NCBI GenBank assembly: GCA_902826385.1
Contig: CADEEU010000204.1
Coordinates: 1-6,792, forward strand
DNA: 6,792 bases
DNA from: an uncultured Acidobacteriota bacterium
Lineage (GTDB): Bacteria; Acidobacteriota; Blastocatellia; Pyrinomonadales; Pyrinomonadaceae
Reading direction: 5' to 3'
Part shown: in pieces, positions 1-6,792 of the stretch
Layout: every line of letters starts with the position of its first letter
How positions within the stretch are numbered: the stretch's first letter is position 1
The notes under the pieces: model-generated
The model's database searches: none
What the model saw: the letters and a program-made list of their open reading frames with translations, nothing else
Told to the model about the DNA's origin: nothing
Translations under genes and position numbers: made by a program

Positions 1-1671
<1,671 letters not shown>

Positions 1672-1692
1672 GAATTAGCGCAAAATCGACCG

Positions 1693-3051
1693 ATGGCGAA
1701 AACCGCAAAACTTCGTCGCAGGCCAAGGCCGATCAGGACCGACAGACAGCGGGCCGCCGGGCTGCTCTCTGTCTTTGCTCTTTTTGTCGTCGGTTTTGCG
1801 GCAATAGTTTGGTTTCTCGGTGCGGAAGGAATTAAGGATCTAGCCCCGACGCTAAGCGGTCTTTTGATGGCGATGCTGGGTGTGGGCATTACGGTTTTGG
1901 TGACGACGTTCTCGTTCGTGTTTGTCGCTCTATCGCTCGTGTCGGTCCAGTTCTCTCCGCGCGTCGTCCGGCATTTTTGGCACGCCGACCGTTTTCGGGC
2001 GATCTTTCTCTGGACGTTCATTGCGATCTTCGGTTTCTGCTTTGTAGGCATTTTCGTCGCGTCGCCGATGCTTCATTTGGCGGCGCTTACGCTTTCGGCT
2101 TACGCGGTTTTTGTGATGTTTCCGGTTTTTCTCGGTTACCTGGCGGACAACCTGAACGCCGCCAGCGTCACGCACAACATCGCGAATCTTACGCTTAGCG
2201 AGATCGCACGCGATTACGGCCCGCTCGATTTTTCGATCCAGGAAACGGAAACCGATTGCCTCACCATCTTCTCTGAAAAGTGCGGATTCATGGAGCGGGT
2301 GGACACGGAACGTCTTACGGCGGTGTTTTCAAATGTGCGGGCGAGATCACCGGAAGCGACGATCAGGTCGACGAACTATCTCGGAAGTTTTGTCGAGGTC
2401 GGTTCGCCGCTTGCCATGATCGAACCGCGTGTCGATATCGACAGCCGGACCGAAAGCGAGATCCGCAACTGCTTTTCGCTGCACAAATTCCGCAGTATCG
2501 ACCAGGACATCGAGTACGGAATTCGCCAGCTTGCCGACATCGGCATCAAGGCAATTTCGCCTGCGATCAACGATCCGACGACCTGCGTGAATTGCATTCA
2601 TTACCTCGGCGTGATAATCAAAGAGTTGGCCGGGCGCGAGTCACGGTCGATCAAATCCCTCAAACTAGAGAAACACGGCATCCTCATAAAAGAGCCGAGT
2701 TTCGAACAATACATCGACGATGCGTTCGATCAGATCTACCAGTTCGGCAGAAAAGATCATGTCATCGTTAAGAGTATAGTCAGCGTTTTAGCTGAAATTA
2801 TGTCGTCCGTCGGCGATCCTGAACGTGCCGCGGTCGTCGTGCGTGAGATAGAAGAAATGGAGCTGACGGCGCTTTACACCGAGCACGCACAGCCGATGTT
2901 TCCTTTGATCGAAAACCGTAACTACGTACGCAATGCTCTTGCAAGATTTTATCGCGTGGCGGGCGAAAAGTTTGAAGCTTTCGACATGTCCGACAAAGCC
3001 GCCGGATGTCGACGTTCGGCGGAATCGATCAACGGCAGTCTGGGTGTTTGA
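1693..3051 (+). CDS. DUF2254 family predicted membrane protein
   Basis: This 452-residue protein has a basic N-terminus (K-L-R-R-R-P-R-P) and four hydrophobic segments at about 24-44, 58-83, 102-123 and 129-150, then a soluble C-terminal part of about 300 residues. DUF2254 hallmarks are visible: VQFSPRVVRHF after TM2 (85-95), a CGFMERVD segment near 197-204, and the diagnostic stretch around 267-297 with R-x-I-D-Q-D, GIRQLADI and SPAINDPTT. The length is typical for the family. No biochemical function is established. It lies 21 bases after ettA with no clear Shine-Dalgarno sequence; the ATG at 1693 is chosen because it precedes a complete first membrane segment with a positively charged leader. 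Co-transcription with ettA is possible, but a functional link is not implied. The family assignment is confident; the role is unknown. Confidence 0.9.
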   Translation: MAKTAKLRRRPRPIRTDRQRAAGLLSVFALFVVGFAAIVWFLGAEGIKDLAPTLSGLLMAMLGVGITVLVTTFSFVFVALSLVSVQFSPRVVRHFWHADRFRAIFLWTFIAIFGFCFVGIFVASPMLHLAALTLSAYAVFVMFPVFLGYLADNLNAASVTHNIANLTLSEIARDYGPLDFSIQETETDCLTIFSEKCGFMERVDTERLTAVFSNVRARSPEATIRSTNYLGSFVEVGSPLAMIEPRVDIDSRTESEIRNCFSLHKFRSIDQDIEYGIRQLADIGIKAISPAINDPTTCVNCIHYLGVIIKELAGRESRSIKSLKLEKHGILIKEPSFEQYIDDAFDQIYQFGRKDHVIVKSIVSVLAEIMSSVGDPERAAVVVREIEEMELTALYTEHAQPMFPLIENRNYVRNALARFYRVAGEKFEAFDMSDKAAGCRRSAESINGSLGV

Positions 3052-3086
3052 TCCGTTACTCTTTCCCGACCTCAACTAAACGAGCC

Positions 3087-3971
3087 ATGAAAATCAATTC
3101 AAAAGATATAGCCGCTGTTTTTGCTATTGCAATTCTTTTGTTTGCCGCGTCCTGCGACAGCGGAGTGGATGCGTCAAAAAGCGACATGGAACCGGTCGCG
3201 GCAACAAGCCCGGCCGAACCGCCGCGCGGATTTCAGGAAGTAAGTCCCGCGTCGTCGCCCGCCTTTCCCGATCTGCAATCGGAGCTGCTGGACACGCGGG
3301 GAAAAACGACTTCGTCACCGCTCGGTACGTTCGATTTTAAGAATTTCACTTACCCACTGCCGCGCGGCTGGCAGCATCGCGACAGTGATGAGATCGTGCT
3401 TGCGAACGGCAAGCTCGAGCCGAAGCTTCAGGACATTTCGGACGAAATGTCACCCGAAGAAAAAGCGGAACGCCGGGCCGAAAGCCGCATCGGCATGTCG
3501 TATGTCACGACGAAATATCTGGATGCGAACTACGACGGTTCAGACGATGCGGTCGTTATCTTAAAGATCGAAACCGGCGGCGCGGCAATCCCACAGCTTG
3601 TCTATATCTATGAATGGAAAGACGCCGCTCCTTTGCTGCTTTGGAATTTTCGAACGGGCGACCGGGCGGACGGCGGTCTTAAGGACATTCGCGCGGAGAA
3701 CGGGGAACTGGTCGTCGAGCTTTTCGGCCAGGACCGTTTTTTACTCGGCCAGACCGAAACGGGGAAGATAACGGGCGACGAAGAACAACTTTGCTGCCCG
3801 ACTTTTTTTACCCGCACTTTCTACAAATGGAACGGCCGCAATTTTCTGATGCAGCGAAAACGCCTGACGTATAAAACCGCTGATCCATCTCTGCCGCCAA
3901 TCGAAAATCTCGGTGACATAATGAACGATCCTGTAAAGGCCAAGAAGTTCCTCGAACTGCAGAATAAATAA
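3087..3971 (+). CDS. Predicted lipoprotein of unknown function (D-x-N-x-D-G and Cys-Cys motifs)
   Basis: The start at ATG 3087 gives 294 residues with a classic lipoprotein leader: K2, K6, a hydrophobic core at 8-21, and A-A-S-Cys23 as a slightly non-ideal lipobox. An in-frame ATG at 3006 lies inside the upstream gene and would put 27 polar residues before the leader, so it is rejected. Residues 24-80 are a Pro/Ser/Ala-rich linker. The folded part begins near SPLGTFDF and continues through a YPLPRGW motif. An Asp-rich loop follows at 146-154 (D-A-N-Y-D-G-S-D-D), resembling FG-GAP/dockerin-like calcium loops. Later come FRTGDRADGGLKDIRAENGE, a CCPTFFTR motif (Cys236, Cys237) and YKWNGRNF. The pattern 'YLDANYDGSDDAVVIL' then 'YIYEWKD' suggests a beta-rich domain, by inference. 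The residue after the lipid Cys is Asp, which in E. coli favours inner-membrane retention; whether that rule applies here is unknown. I recall similar unannotated proteins in Acidobacteriota. The function is not known. There is a 35-base gap from the DUF2254 gene and no clear RBS. Confidence 0.85.
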   Translation: MKINSKDIAAVFAIAILLFAASCDSGVDASKSDMEPVAATSPAEPPRGFQEVSPASSPAFPDLQSELLDTRGKTTSSPLGTFDFKNFTYPLPRGWQHRDSDEIVLANGKLEPKLQDISDEMSPEEKAERRAESRIGMSYVTTKYLDANYDGSDDAVVILKIETGGAAIPQLVYIYEWKDAAPLLLWNFRTGDRADGGLKDIRAENGELVVELFGQDRFLLGQTETGKITGDEEQLCCPTFFTRTFYKWNGRNFLMQRKRLTYKTADPSLPPIENLGDIMNDPVKAKKFLELQNK

Positions 3972-4017
3972 TCGCGGGTTGCCTTTCGCGAGATAGACCA
4001 ATCTTACAGTTCCTACT

Positions 4018-4036
4018 TACTTTGTAGCACAAAGTA
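4018..4036. promoter_or_regulatory. Perfect inverted repeat, candidate operator
   Basis: TACTTTGT (4018-4025) and its exact reverse complement ACAAAGTA (4029-4036) are separated by AGC. The right arm ends two bases before the -35 hexamer of the promoter at 4038, so a bound dimeric protein would obstruct RNA polymerase. The winged-helix regulator encoded at 5115-5507 is the obvious candidate ligand, by inference from proximity. No T-tract follows, so this is not a terminator. Confidence 0.6.
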
Positions 4037-4059
4037 CTTGACATCACATAATACTTGAC
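4018..4059 (+). repeat. Three TACTT boxes at an exact 17-bp period
   Basis: TACTTTGT starts at 4018, and TACTTGAC starts at 4035 and again at 4052, so the boxes recur every 17 bp. The last two are identical over 8 bp. The first and second 17-bp units match at 11 of 17 positions. The first two boxes overlap the palindrome arms, and the second overlaps the -35 element. This looks like a multi-site regulator binding array rather than a random repeat. An additional TACTT at 4014-4018 is out of phase. Confidence 0.55.
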
Positions 4060-4066
4060 TTATTCT
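4038..4066 (+). promoter_or_regulatory. Sigma-70-like promoter of the membrane-protein/regulator operon
   Basis: There is a consensus -35 TTGACA at 4038-4043, a 17-base spacer, and a -10 TATTCT at 4061-4066 (4 of 6 matches to TATAAT). A start site about 7 bases downstream would fall near 4073, only a few bases before the ATG at 4076, predicting a leaderless or nearly leaderless mRNA. No Shine-Dalgarno sequence is present before 4076, which fits. Confidence 0.6.
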
Positions 4067-4075
4067 TGCCGTCAT

Positions 4076-4699
4076 ATGGCAAAGATTCAGCCTATCCGCC
4101 AAGCCGAAGCCCAGGACAACGAACCCATTGCGTTAAGCGACCGCGCCATCGACAACCTGCGGTTTATCCGCGAGACGATGGAGCGCTCGACTCATTTTAC
4201 GGCCGTTCCGGGTTACGGCGGCATGTTGATGGGCGTAACGGCGACGGTTGCGGCTTACATCGCGGCACAGCAGATCTATTTGCGGAATTGGCTGATCGTG
4301 TGGATAACCGAGGCTTTCCTTGCGTTTGCGATCGGCCTTTTGGCGATGTGGCAGAAATCGAAGATCGCCGGCGAGTCGATGTTTTCCGCCCCGGCCCGCA
4401 AGTTTGCGTTCGGTTTCGTGCCGCCGCTTATGGCGGGCATAGCGATCACGCTCGGGCTATGGCGTTACGAGCAATACGAGATGATGCCGCCGATCTGGAT
4501 GCTGCTTTACGGTGCGGCGGTCGTAACGGGCGGAGCATTTTCGGTAAAGATCGTGCCGGTTATGGGCTGGTTTTTTATGGCAATGGGCGCGGCGGCATTT
4601 TTGCTGCCCGCCGCCTATGGGAACTATTTGATGGGCGCAAGTTTCGGCCTGACGCACATCGTGTTTGGGGCGATCATCGCCAGGCGTTACGGAGGTTAG
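4076..4699 (+). CDS. Conserved hypothetical membrane protein, about 6 TM
   Basis: The protein is 207 residues from ATG 4076. A TTG at 4055 is in frame but lies between the -35 and -10 elements of the apparent promoter, so it is rejected. The N-terminal 45 residues are polar and carry the distinctive DNLRFIRETMERS segment (26-38), followed by FTAVPGYGG. The rest is about six hydrophobic segments at 46-66, 71-92, 109-129, 138-158, 160-180 and 185-202, ending in ARRYGG. I recall this 'DNLRFIRETMER...FTAVPG-GG' protein as a recurrent unannotated family in Acidobacteriota, but can assign no function. No catalytic motif is visible. It is the first gene behind the promoter at 4038 and the repeat-rich putative operator, upstream of the winged-helix regulator. 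By inference it is the first product of a regulator-controlled operon. Confidence 0.8.
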   Translation: MAKIQPIRQAEAQDNEPIALSDRAIDNLRFIRETMERSTHFTAVPGYGGMLMGVTATVAAYIAAQQIYLRNWLIVWITEAFLAFAIGLLAMWQKSKIAGESMFSAPARKFAFGFVPPLMAGIAITLGLWRYEQYEMMPPIWMLLYGAAVVTGGAFSVKIVPVMGWFFMAMGAAAFLLPAAYGNYLMGASFGLTHIVFGAIIARRYGG

Positions 4700-4709
4700 G
4701 AATTTAGCC

Positions 4710-4759
4710 CGCGAAACACGCGAAAGGACGCGAAATAAAAGGAATGAGTTTTTCGCGTG
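4710..4759. repeat. Intergenic CGCGAAA repeat element with hairpin
   Basis: CGCGAAA occurs three times at 4710-4716, 4719-4725 and 4729-4735, and an inverted copy TTTCGCGTG lies at 4751-4759. The arm CACGCGAAA (4717-4725) pairs perfectly over 9 bp with 4751-4759, leaving a 25-base loop. This resembles the family of dispersed 'CGCGAAA...TTTCGCG' palindromic intergenic elements I recall in Acidobacteriota and other bacteria. The right side looks degenerate, since the outer CCCGCGAAA has no intact partner. It sits between two genes of the putative operon and could act as an mRNA processing or attenuation hairpin. Confidence 0.6.
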
Positions 4760-4806
4760 ATTCACATGCTCCCCGGGCAAAAAAGTCTCAACGATTTGAC
4801 GCAATT

Positions 4807-5097
4807 ATGACGACACAGAATAAAAGACTAATCGGTATCCTGATCGCGGTTGCGTTTCTTCTATTCGTCCCGTTTGCGGCGATGCGGTTTACCGACGAAG
4901 TGAAATGGAGCTCATTCGACTTCATTGTTGCAGGTCTACTGCTTTTGGGGACCGGGCTGGCATGTGAGTTCGCGCTTCGTGTGATCAGGAAACCTCAGCA
5001 CCGAATCGCCGTCTGTGCGGCGATCCTGGCCGCGCTCGTTCTGGTTTGGATCGAACTTGCGGTAGGCCTTTTCGGGACGCCATTTGCGGGAAGCTGA
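4807..5097 (+). CDS. Small conserved membrane protein, 3 TM, C-terminal FGTPFAGS motif
   Basis: The protein is 96 residues from ATG 4807. An in-frame ATG at 4744 lies in the repeat element and would add 21 polar residues that do not look like protein, so the internal start is preferred. Hydrophobic segments are at about 8-26, 37-58 and 66-88. Between TM1 and TM2 is MRFTDEVKWSSFDF, and the chain ends in ELAVGLFGTPFAGS. I recognise this combination (FTDEV-W--FDF near the start and GIFGTPFAG at the C-terminus) as a small family widespread in Bacteroidota and others, without known function. There is no clear RBS. It ends 17 bases before the regulator gene, so the two are probably co-transcribed. 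The protein is probably a real expressed membrane protein; the role is unknown. Confidence 0.8.
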   Translation: MTTQNKRLIGILIAVAFLLFVPFAAMRFTDEVKWSSFDFIVAGLLLLGTGLACEFALRVIRKPQHRIAVCAAILAALVLVWIELAVGLFGTPFAGS

Positions 5098-5114
5098 AGA
5101 TTTAAGGTAACGAC

Positions 5115-5507
5115 ATGTCTAAGAAGAATCTGGCATTAAAACATGAGAACGGAGCAGGTGGCCTGCCGCGGATTTTGCGGGTTGAAAAGGCGGCCGAGAC
5201 GGTTTCGGGCGAACTCGACAAAGTCATTCACGAGCGGATGCGCCTGGGCATCATCAGCGCCCTTGCGGCGAATGAAAAGCTCAGCTTTTCAGACCTGAAA
5301 AATCTGCTCAACACCACCGACGGCAACATCAGCGTCCACGCCCGAAAACTCGAAGACGCCGGCTATGTCACGATGAAAAAATCCTTTTCCGGTCGCATGC
5401 CGCTGACCGAATACTCGATCACAAAAGACGGCCGCAAGGCACTGGAACGGTATCTCGATCACATGGAAGCGCTGATCAAGGCGATGAAGGGAGGCTTCGG
5501 CAAATAA
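5115..5507 (+). CDS. Winged-helix transcriptional regulator (HTH_34, MarR/ArsR-like)
   Basis: This 130-residue DNA-binding protein has the layout of the HTH_34 (PF13601) winged-helix family. A polar N-terminal extension of about 30 residues is followed by a first helix LDKVIHERMRLGIISAL (34-50). The helix-turn-helix follows, with FSDLKNLLN then TTDGNISVHARKLEDAGYV (67-85) as the recognition helix. The wing covers 86-102 (KKSFSGRMPLTEYSIT), and a C-terminal helix at 104-123 probably dimerises. The T-D-G-N-(I/L)-S-x-H-x-(R/K)-K-L-E-x-A-G-Y signature is diagnostic. No effector domain, metal-binding cysteines or histidine cluster is seen, so the signal cannot be read. AAGGT at 5104-5108 gives a good RBS for ATG 5115. 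It is flanked on both sides by small membrane proteins and abuts the next gene by one base. By analogy with such families it probably represses its own operon through the palindrome/direct repeats at 4018-4059. Confidence 0.92.
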   Translation: MSKKNLALKHENGAGGLPRILRVEKAAETVSGELDKVIHERMRLGIISALAANEKLSFSDLKNLLNTTDGNISVHARKLEDAGYVTMKKSFSGRMPLTEYSITKDGRKALERYLDHMEALIKAMKGGFGK

Positions 5508-5508
5508 A

Positions 5509-5823
5509 ATGGGGCGGATTGTAAAGAATCCTTTAACGTATTGGCTGGTTCACATCGCGCTCATCGGGCCGCTGGTTGTTCTGTGGGCCGGTGTTGCGTA
5601 TTGGTTTGGCTTCAGTTCCGGCGTGCTTCTGCGGTTCGTTTTTCCGCCGATGGCGGTGCCTATGTTCCTGATGATCTTTCCGGTCGCCGCATTCGTTTGG
5701 ACGATGGTCCATTTCGCGAGGACGCCGCGTGATTGGCAGCTTACTCGTGCGGCTGACGTTCTGGTGTGCGTTTTTATTTTGTTTTCGCTTTTGATAATTG
5801 CCGGTCAGGTCGCGGGACAATGA
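5509..5823 (+). CDS. Small hypothetical membrane protein, 3 TM
   Basis: This 104-residue protein has hydrophobic segments at about 12-33, 46-68 and 81-99 and short polar connections (HFARTPRDWQLTR at 68-80). The start ATG at 5509 is one base after the regulator's stop codon, with AAGGGAGG at 5487-5494 inside the upstream gene as a somewhat distant RBS, which points to translational coupling. I do not recognise the family, and no functional motif is visible. The tight coupling to the regulator suggests it acts with it, for example as a membrane partner or co-regulated product, but that is inference only. Confidence 0.75.
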   Translation: MGRIVKNPLTYWLVHIALIGPLVVLWAGVAYWFGFSSGVLLRFVFPPMAVPMFLMIFPVAAFVWTMVHFARTPRDWQLTRAADVLVCVFILFSLLIIAGQVAGQ

Positions 5824-5908
5824 CGAAACTTTCCGGACTGCTCCGTAGATTAAGGAACAAAAGGACCTGAACGGCGTCAAATAAACAGGCTGCAAAATTA
5901 TTGATAAT

Positions 5909-5914
5909 GAGGTG
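5909..5914 (+). promoter_or_regulatory. Ribosome binding site deciding the 5919 start
   Basis: GAGGTG matches the last six bases of the AGGAGGTG consensus and sits four bases before ATG 5919. Competing in-frame starts, TTG 5901 and ATG 5907, lack an upstream purine-rich site; ATG 5907 would overlap this RBS. The start at 5919 is therefore preferred. Confidence 0.65.
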
Positions 5915-5918
5915 CGAG

Positions 5919-6497
5919 ATGCAAAGTCTTAAACTGGCGGAATATGAAGAGTTGACCGAGGCTGACGTACTTGAGACCTGGCTTCCCGCGGGTTTCTTTG
6001 GCCGCCATTTTGATCTGCAGCCGACCGCCAGGCAACAGAGATTCGACTGGTCTTTTGGGGTTATTCTGCCGACAATCTGTGTCGCAGCGGACCCGATAGT
6101 GTTTAACTCATTTGCCGGGGTCGAAGATGCCCTTCTTGGCCGTTACAGCATATTTGCATATATTCTCAGCTCGGTTTCGATCATGTCGATGGCGGCGTGG
6201 CTGCTTTGGGGACATCGGCTTGGCGACCTTCGGCCTTATATCGGCGGGCTGTTTCTGGCCGGATCGGTCATATCACTGATCGTCGGCGTGATCCTTTTGC
6301 CTTTCAGCCTGATCGGGATGTTTATGCTGATCGGCTTTTTGGGATTTACGCCGCTGTTTTCAAGCTTCGTTTATCTACGCAACGGACTTCGGGCGATAAA
6401 AGGCGCCAGACTCGACCTGCCTCGCGAAGTGGTGTACCGGGCCGCTATTTTGGCGGCGCTTTACAGCTTGATAGTTCCATTCGTTCTTAACTTTTAA
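5919..6497 (+). CDS. Conserved hypothetical membrane protein, about 5 TM
   Basis: The protein is 192 residues from ATG 5919, chosen because of the GAGGTG at 5909. The N-terminal 42 residues are polar, with acidic helix-like sequence (LAEYEELTEADVLETW) and then GFFGRHFDLQ. Hydrophobic segments follow at about 45-64, 76-97, 106-128, 132-153 and 172-190. Recognisable conserved-looking stretches are FDWSFGVILPTICVAADPIVF (42-62) and GFLGFTPLFSSFVYLRNGLRAIKGA (139-163), the latter with a cluster of basic residues, probably cytoplasmic. I recall related unannotated proteins with 'FDW-FG-LLP--C---DP' and 'GFTPF---FVYLRNGLRA' in Acidobacteriota and others, but no role is established. It follows the 104-residue protein by a 95-base gap and precedes the DUF4173-like gene by 18 bases, so it is probably in the same operon. 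Confidence 0.8.
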   Translation: MQSLKLAEYEELTEADVLETWLPAGFFGRHFDLQPTARQQRFDWSFGVILPTICVAADPIVFNSFAGVEDALLGRYSIFAYILSSVSIMSMAAWLLWGHRLGDLRPYIGGLFLAGSVISLIVGVILLPFSLIGMFMLIGFLGFTPLFSSFVYLRNGLRAIKGARLDLPREVVYRAAILAALYSLIVPFVLNF

Positions 6498-6515
6498 CTT
6501 CTCACGGTGATTGAT

Positions 6516-6792
6516 ATGACTGACAGAACCAAAACCGGCCTTGAAATTCTTCAGGCGTCATTGATAGTGGGCATCCTGGGCAATGTGTTGCTTCGCGAAC
6601 CGCCGTGGGGATCGAGTGCTTTTCTTTTTGTAACGGCATTTGTTGCGGCTTTGGGGATGATCGTCGTGCGCCGTCGGCCGGAGCTTTTGACGGGACAGAA
6701 CATTGCGCTTGCCGGTGCGATGGTATTTTTGTCTTCAATGTTGCTGTGGCGCGAGTCAATCGAACTTAAAACGATCGACATCTTCGAGATCA
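6516..6792 (+). CDS. DUF4173/DUF4153-like membrane protein, N-terminal part, 3'-partial
   Basis: The frame from ATG 6516 is open to the window edge, giving 92 residues. GGTGA at 6506-6510, five bases before the ATG, is a good RBS. The N-terminus TKTGLEILQASLIVGILGNVLLREPPWG matches my recollection of DUF4173 (DUF4153-containing) proteins, whose starts read like 'TR-GLE-L-AALLLG-LGD-LLR--PWGLN'. Further hydrophobic segments are at about 35-52 and 63-79, followed by LLWRESIELKTIDI, also typical ('-WRDS--L---D'). These family members are usually much longer (several hundred residues, many TM segments), so most of the gene lies beyond the window. The function of the family is unknown. Assignment rests on a short N-terminus only. 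Confidence 0.7.
   Translation, partial: MTDRTKTGLEILQASLIVGILGNVLLREPPWGSSAFLFVTAFVAALGMIVVRRRPELLTGQNIALAGAMVFLSSMLLWRESIELKTIDIFEI

Noticed and set aside
2280..2771. 163-codon plus-strand frame inside the DUF2254 gene
   Set aside because: Arg/His-rich translation in an alternative frame of a gene with clear family motifs.
3006..3086. Upstream in-frame start for the lipoprotein gene
   Set aside because: It would overlap the end of the DUF2254 gene and bury the lipoprotein signal peptide behind 27 polar residues.
3972..3991. TCGCG/CGCGA dyad just after the lipoprotein gene as a terminator
   Set aside because: Only 5-bp arms with a 10-base loop and no T-tract; too weak to call an intrinsic terminator.
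4055..4075. TTG start for the 207-aa membrane protein
   Set aside because: It sits upstream of the -10 hexamer, so it would not be in the transcript from the visible promoter, and it has no RBS.
4066..4707. 213-codon frame on the plus strand, overlapping the 207-aa membrane protein in another frame
   Set aside because: The translation is Arg/Gly/Asp-rich and lacks membrane segments or motifs. The overlapping frame has coherent TM segments and a promoter-placed start.
4744..4806. Upstream in-frame ATG for the 96-aa membrane protein
   Set aside because: It lies inside the CGCGAAA repeat element, and the added residues do not resemble conserved protein.

Overview
The window is gene-dense and every supported gene lies on the + strand. 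It contains one truncated gene at each edge and seven complete genes between them. GC is moderate. The particular set of uncharacterised families (a DUF2254 protein, a lipoprotein with a CC-P-T-F-F-T-R motif, and an HTH_34-type regulator among small membrane proteins) is most reminiscent of Acidobacteriota such as the Blastocatellia/Pyrinomonadales. That placement comes from memory of family distribution and was not computed.

Left part (1-3971): the gene for EttA, the ribosome-associated ABC-F translation factor, enters from the left edge already in frame. Its first few codons are outside the window. It is followed 21 bases later by a DUF2254 membrane protein, and 35 bases after that by a secreted lipoprotein with an aspartate-rich D-x-N-x-D-G loop and a Cys-Cys motif. 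The tight spacing allows co-transcription, but no functional link between the three is evident.

Right part (about 4018-6792): a compact control region carries a perfect 8-bp inverted repeat and three TACTT boxes spaced exactly 17 bp apart. It also has a good sigma-70-like promoter whose predicted transcript starts almost at the ATG. It precedes a run of five or six membrane-protein genes with one small winged-helix regulator (HTH_34/MarR-like) embedded in the middle. The order is a 6-TM protein (207 aa), an intergenic CGCGAAA repeat element, a 3-TM protein (96 aa), the regulator (130 aa), a 3-TM protein (104 aa), a 5-TM protein (192 aa), and the start of a DUF4173/DUF4153-like membrane protein that runs off the right edge. 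My reading is an autoregulated envelope/membrane operon in which the regulator binds the repeats at 4018-4059. The function of the membrane proteins is unknown, and this is the most interesting part of the window.

No tRNA, rRNA, CRISPR array, insertion sequence or transposase was seen. No intergenic stretch exceeds about 110 bases.
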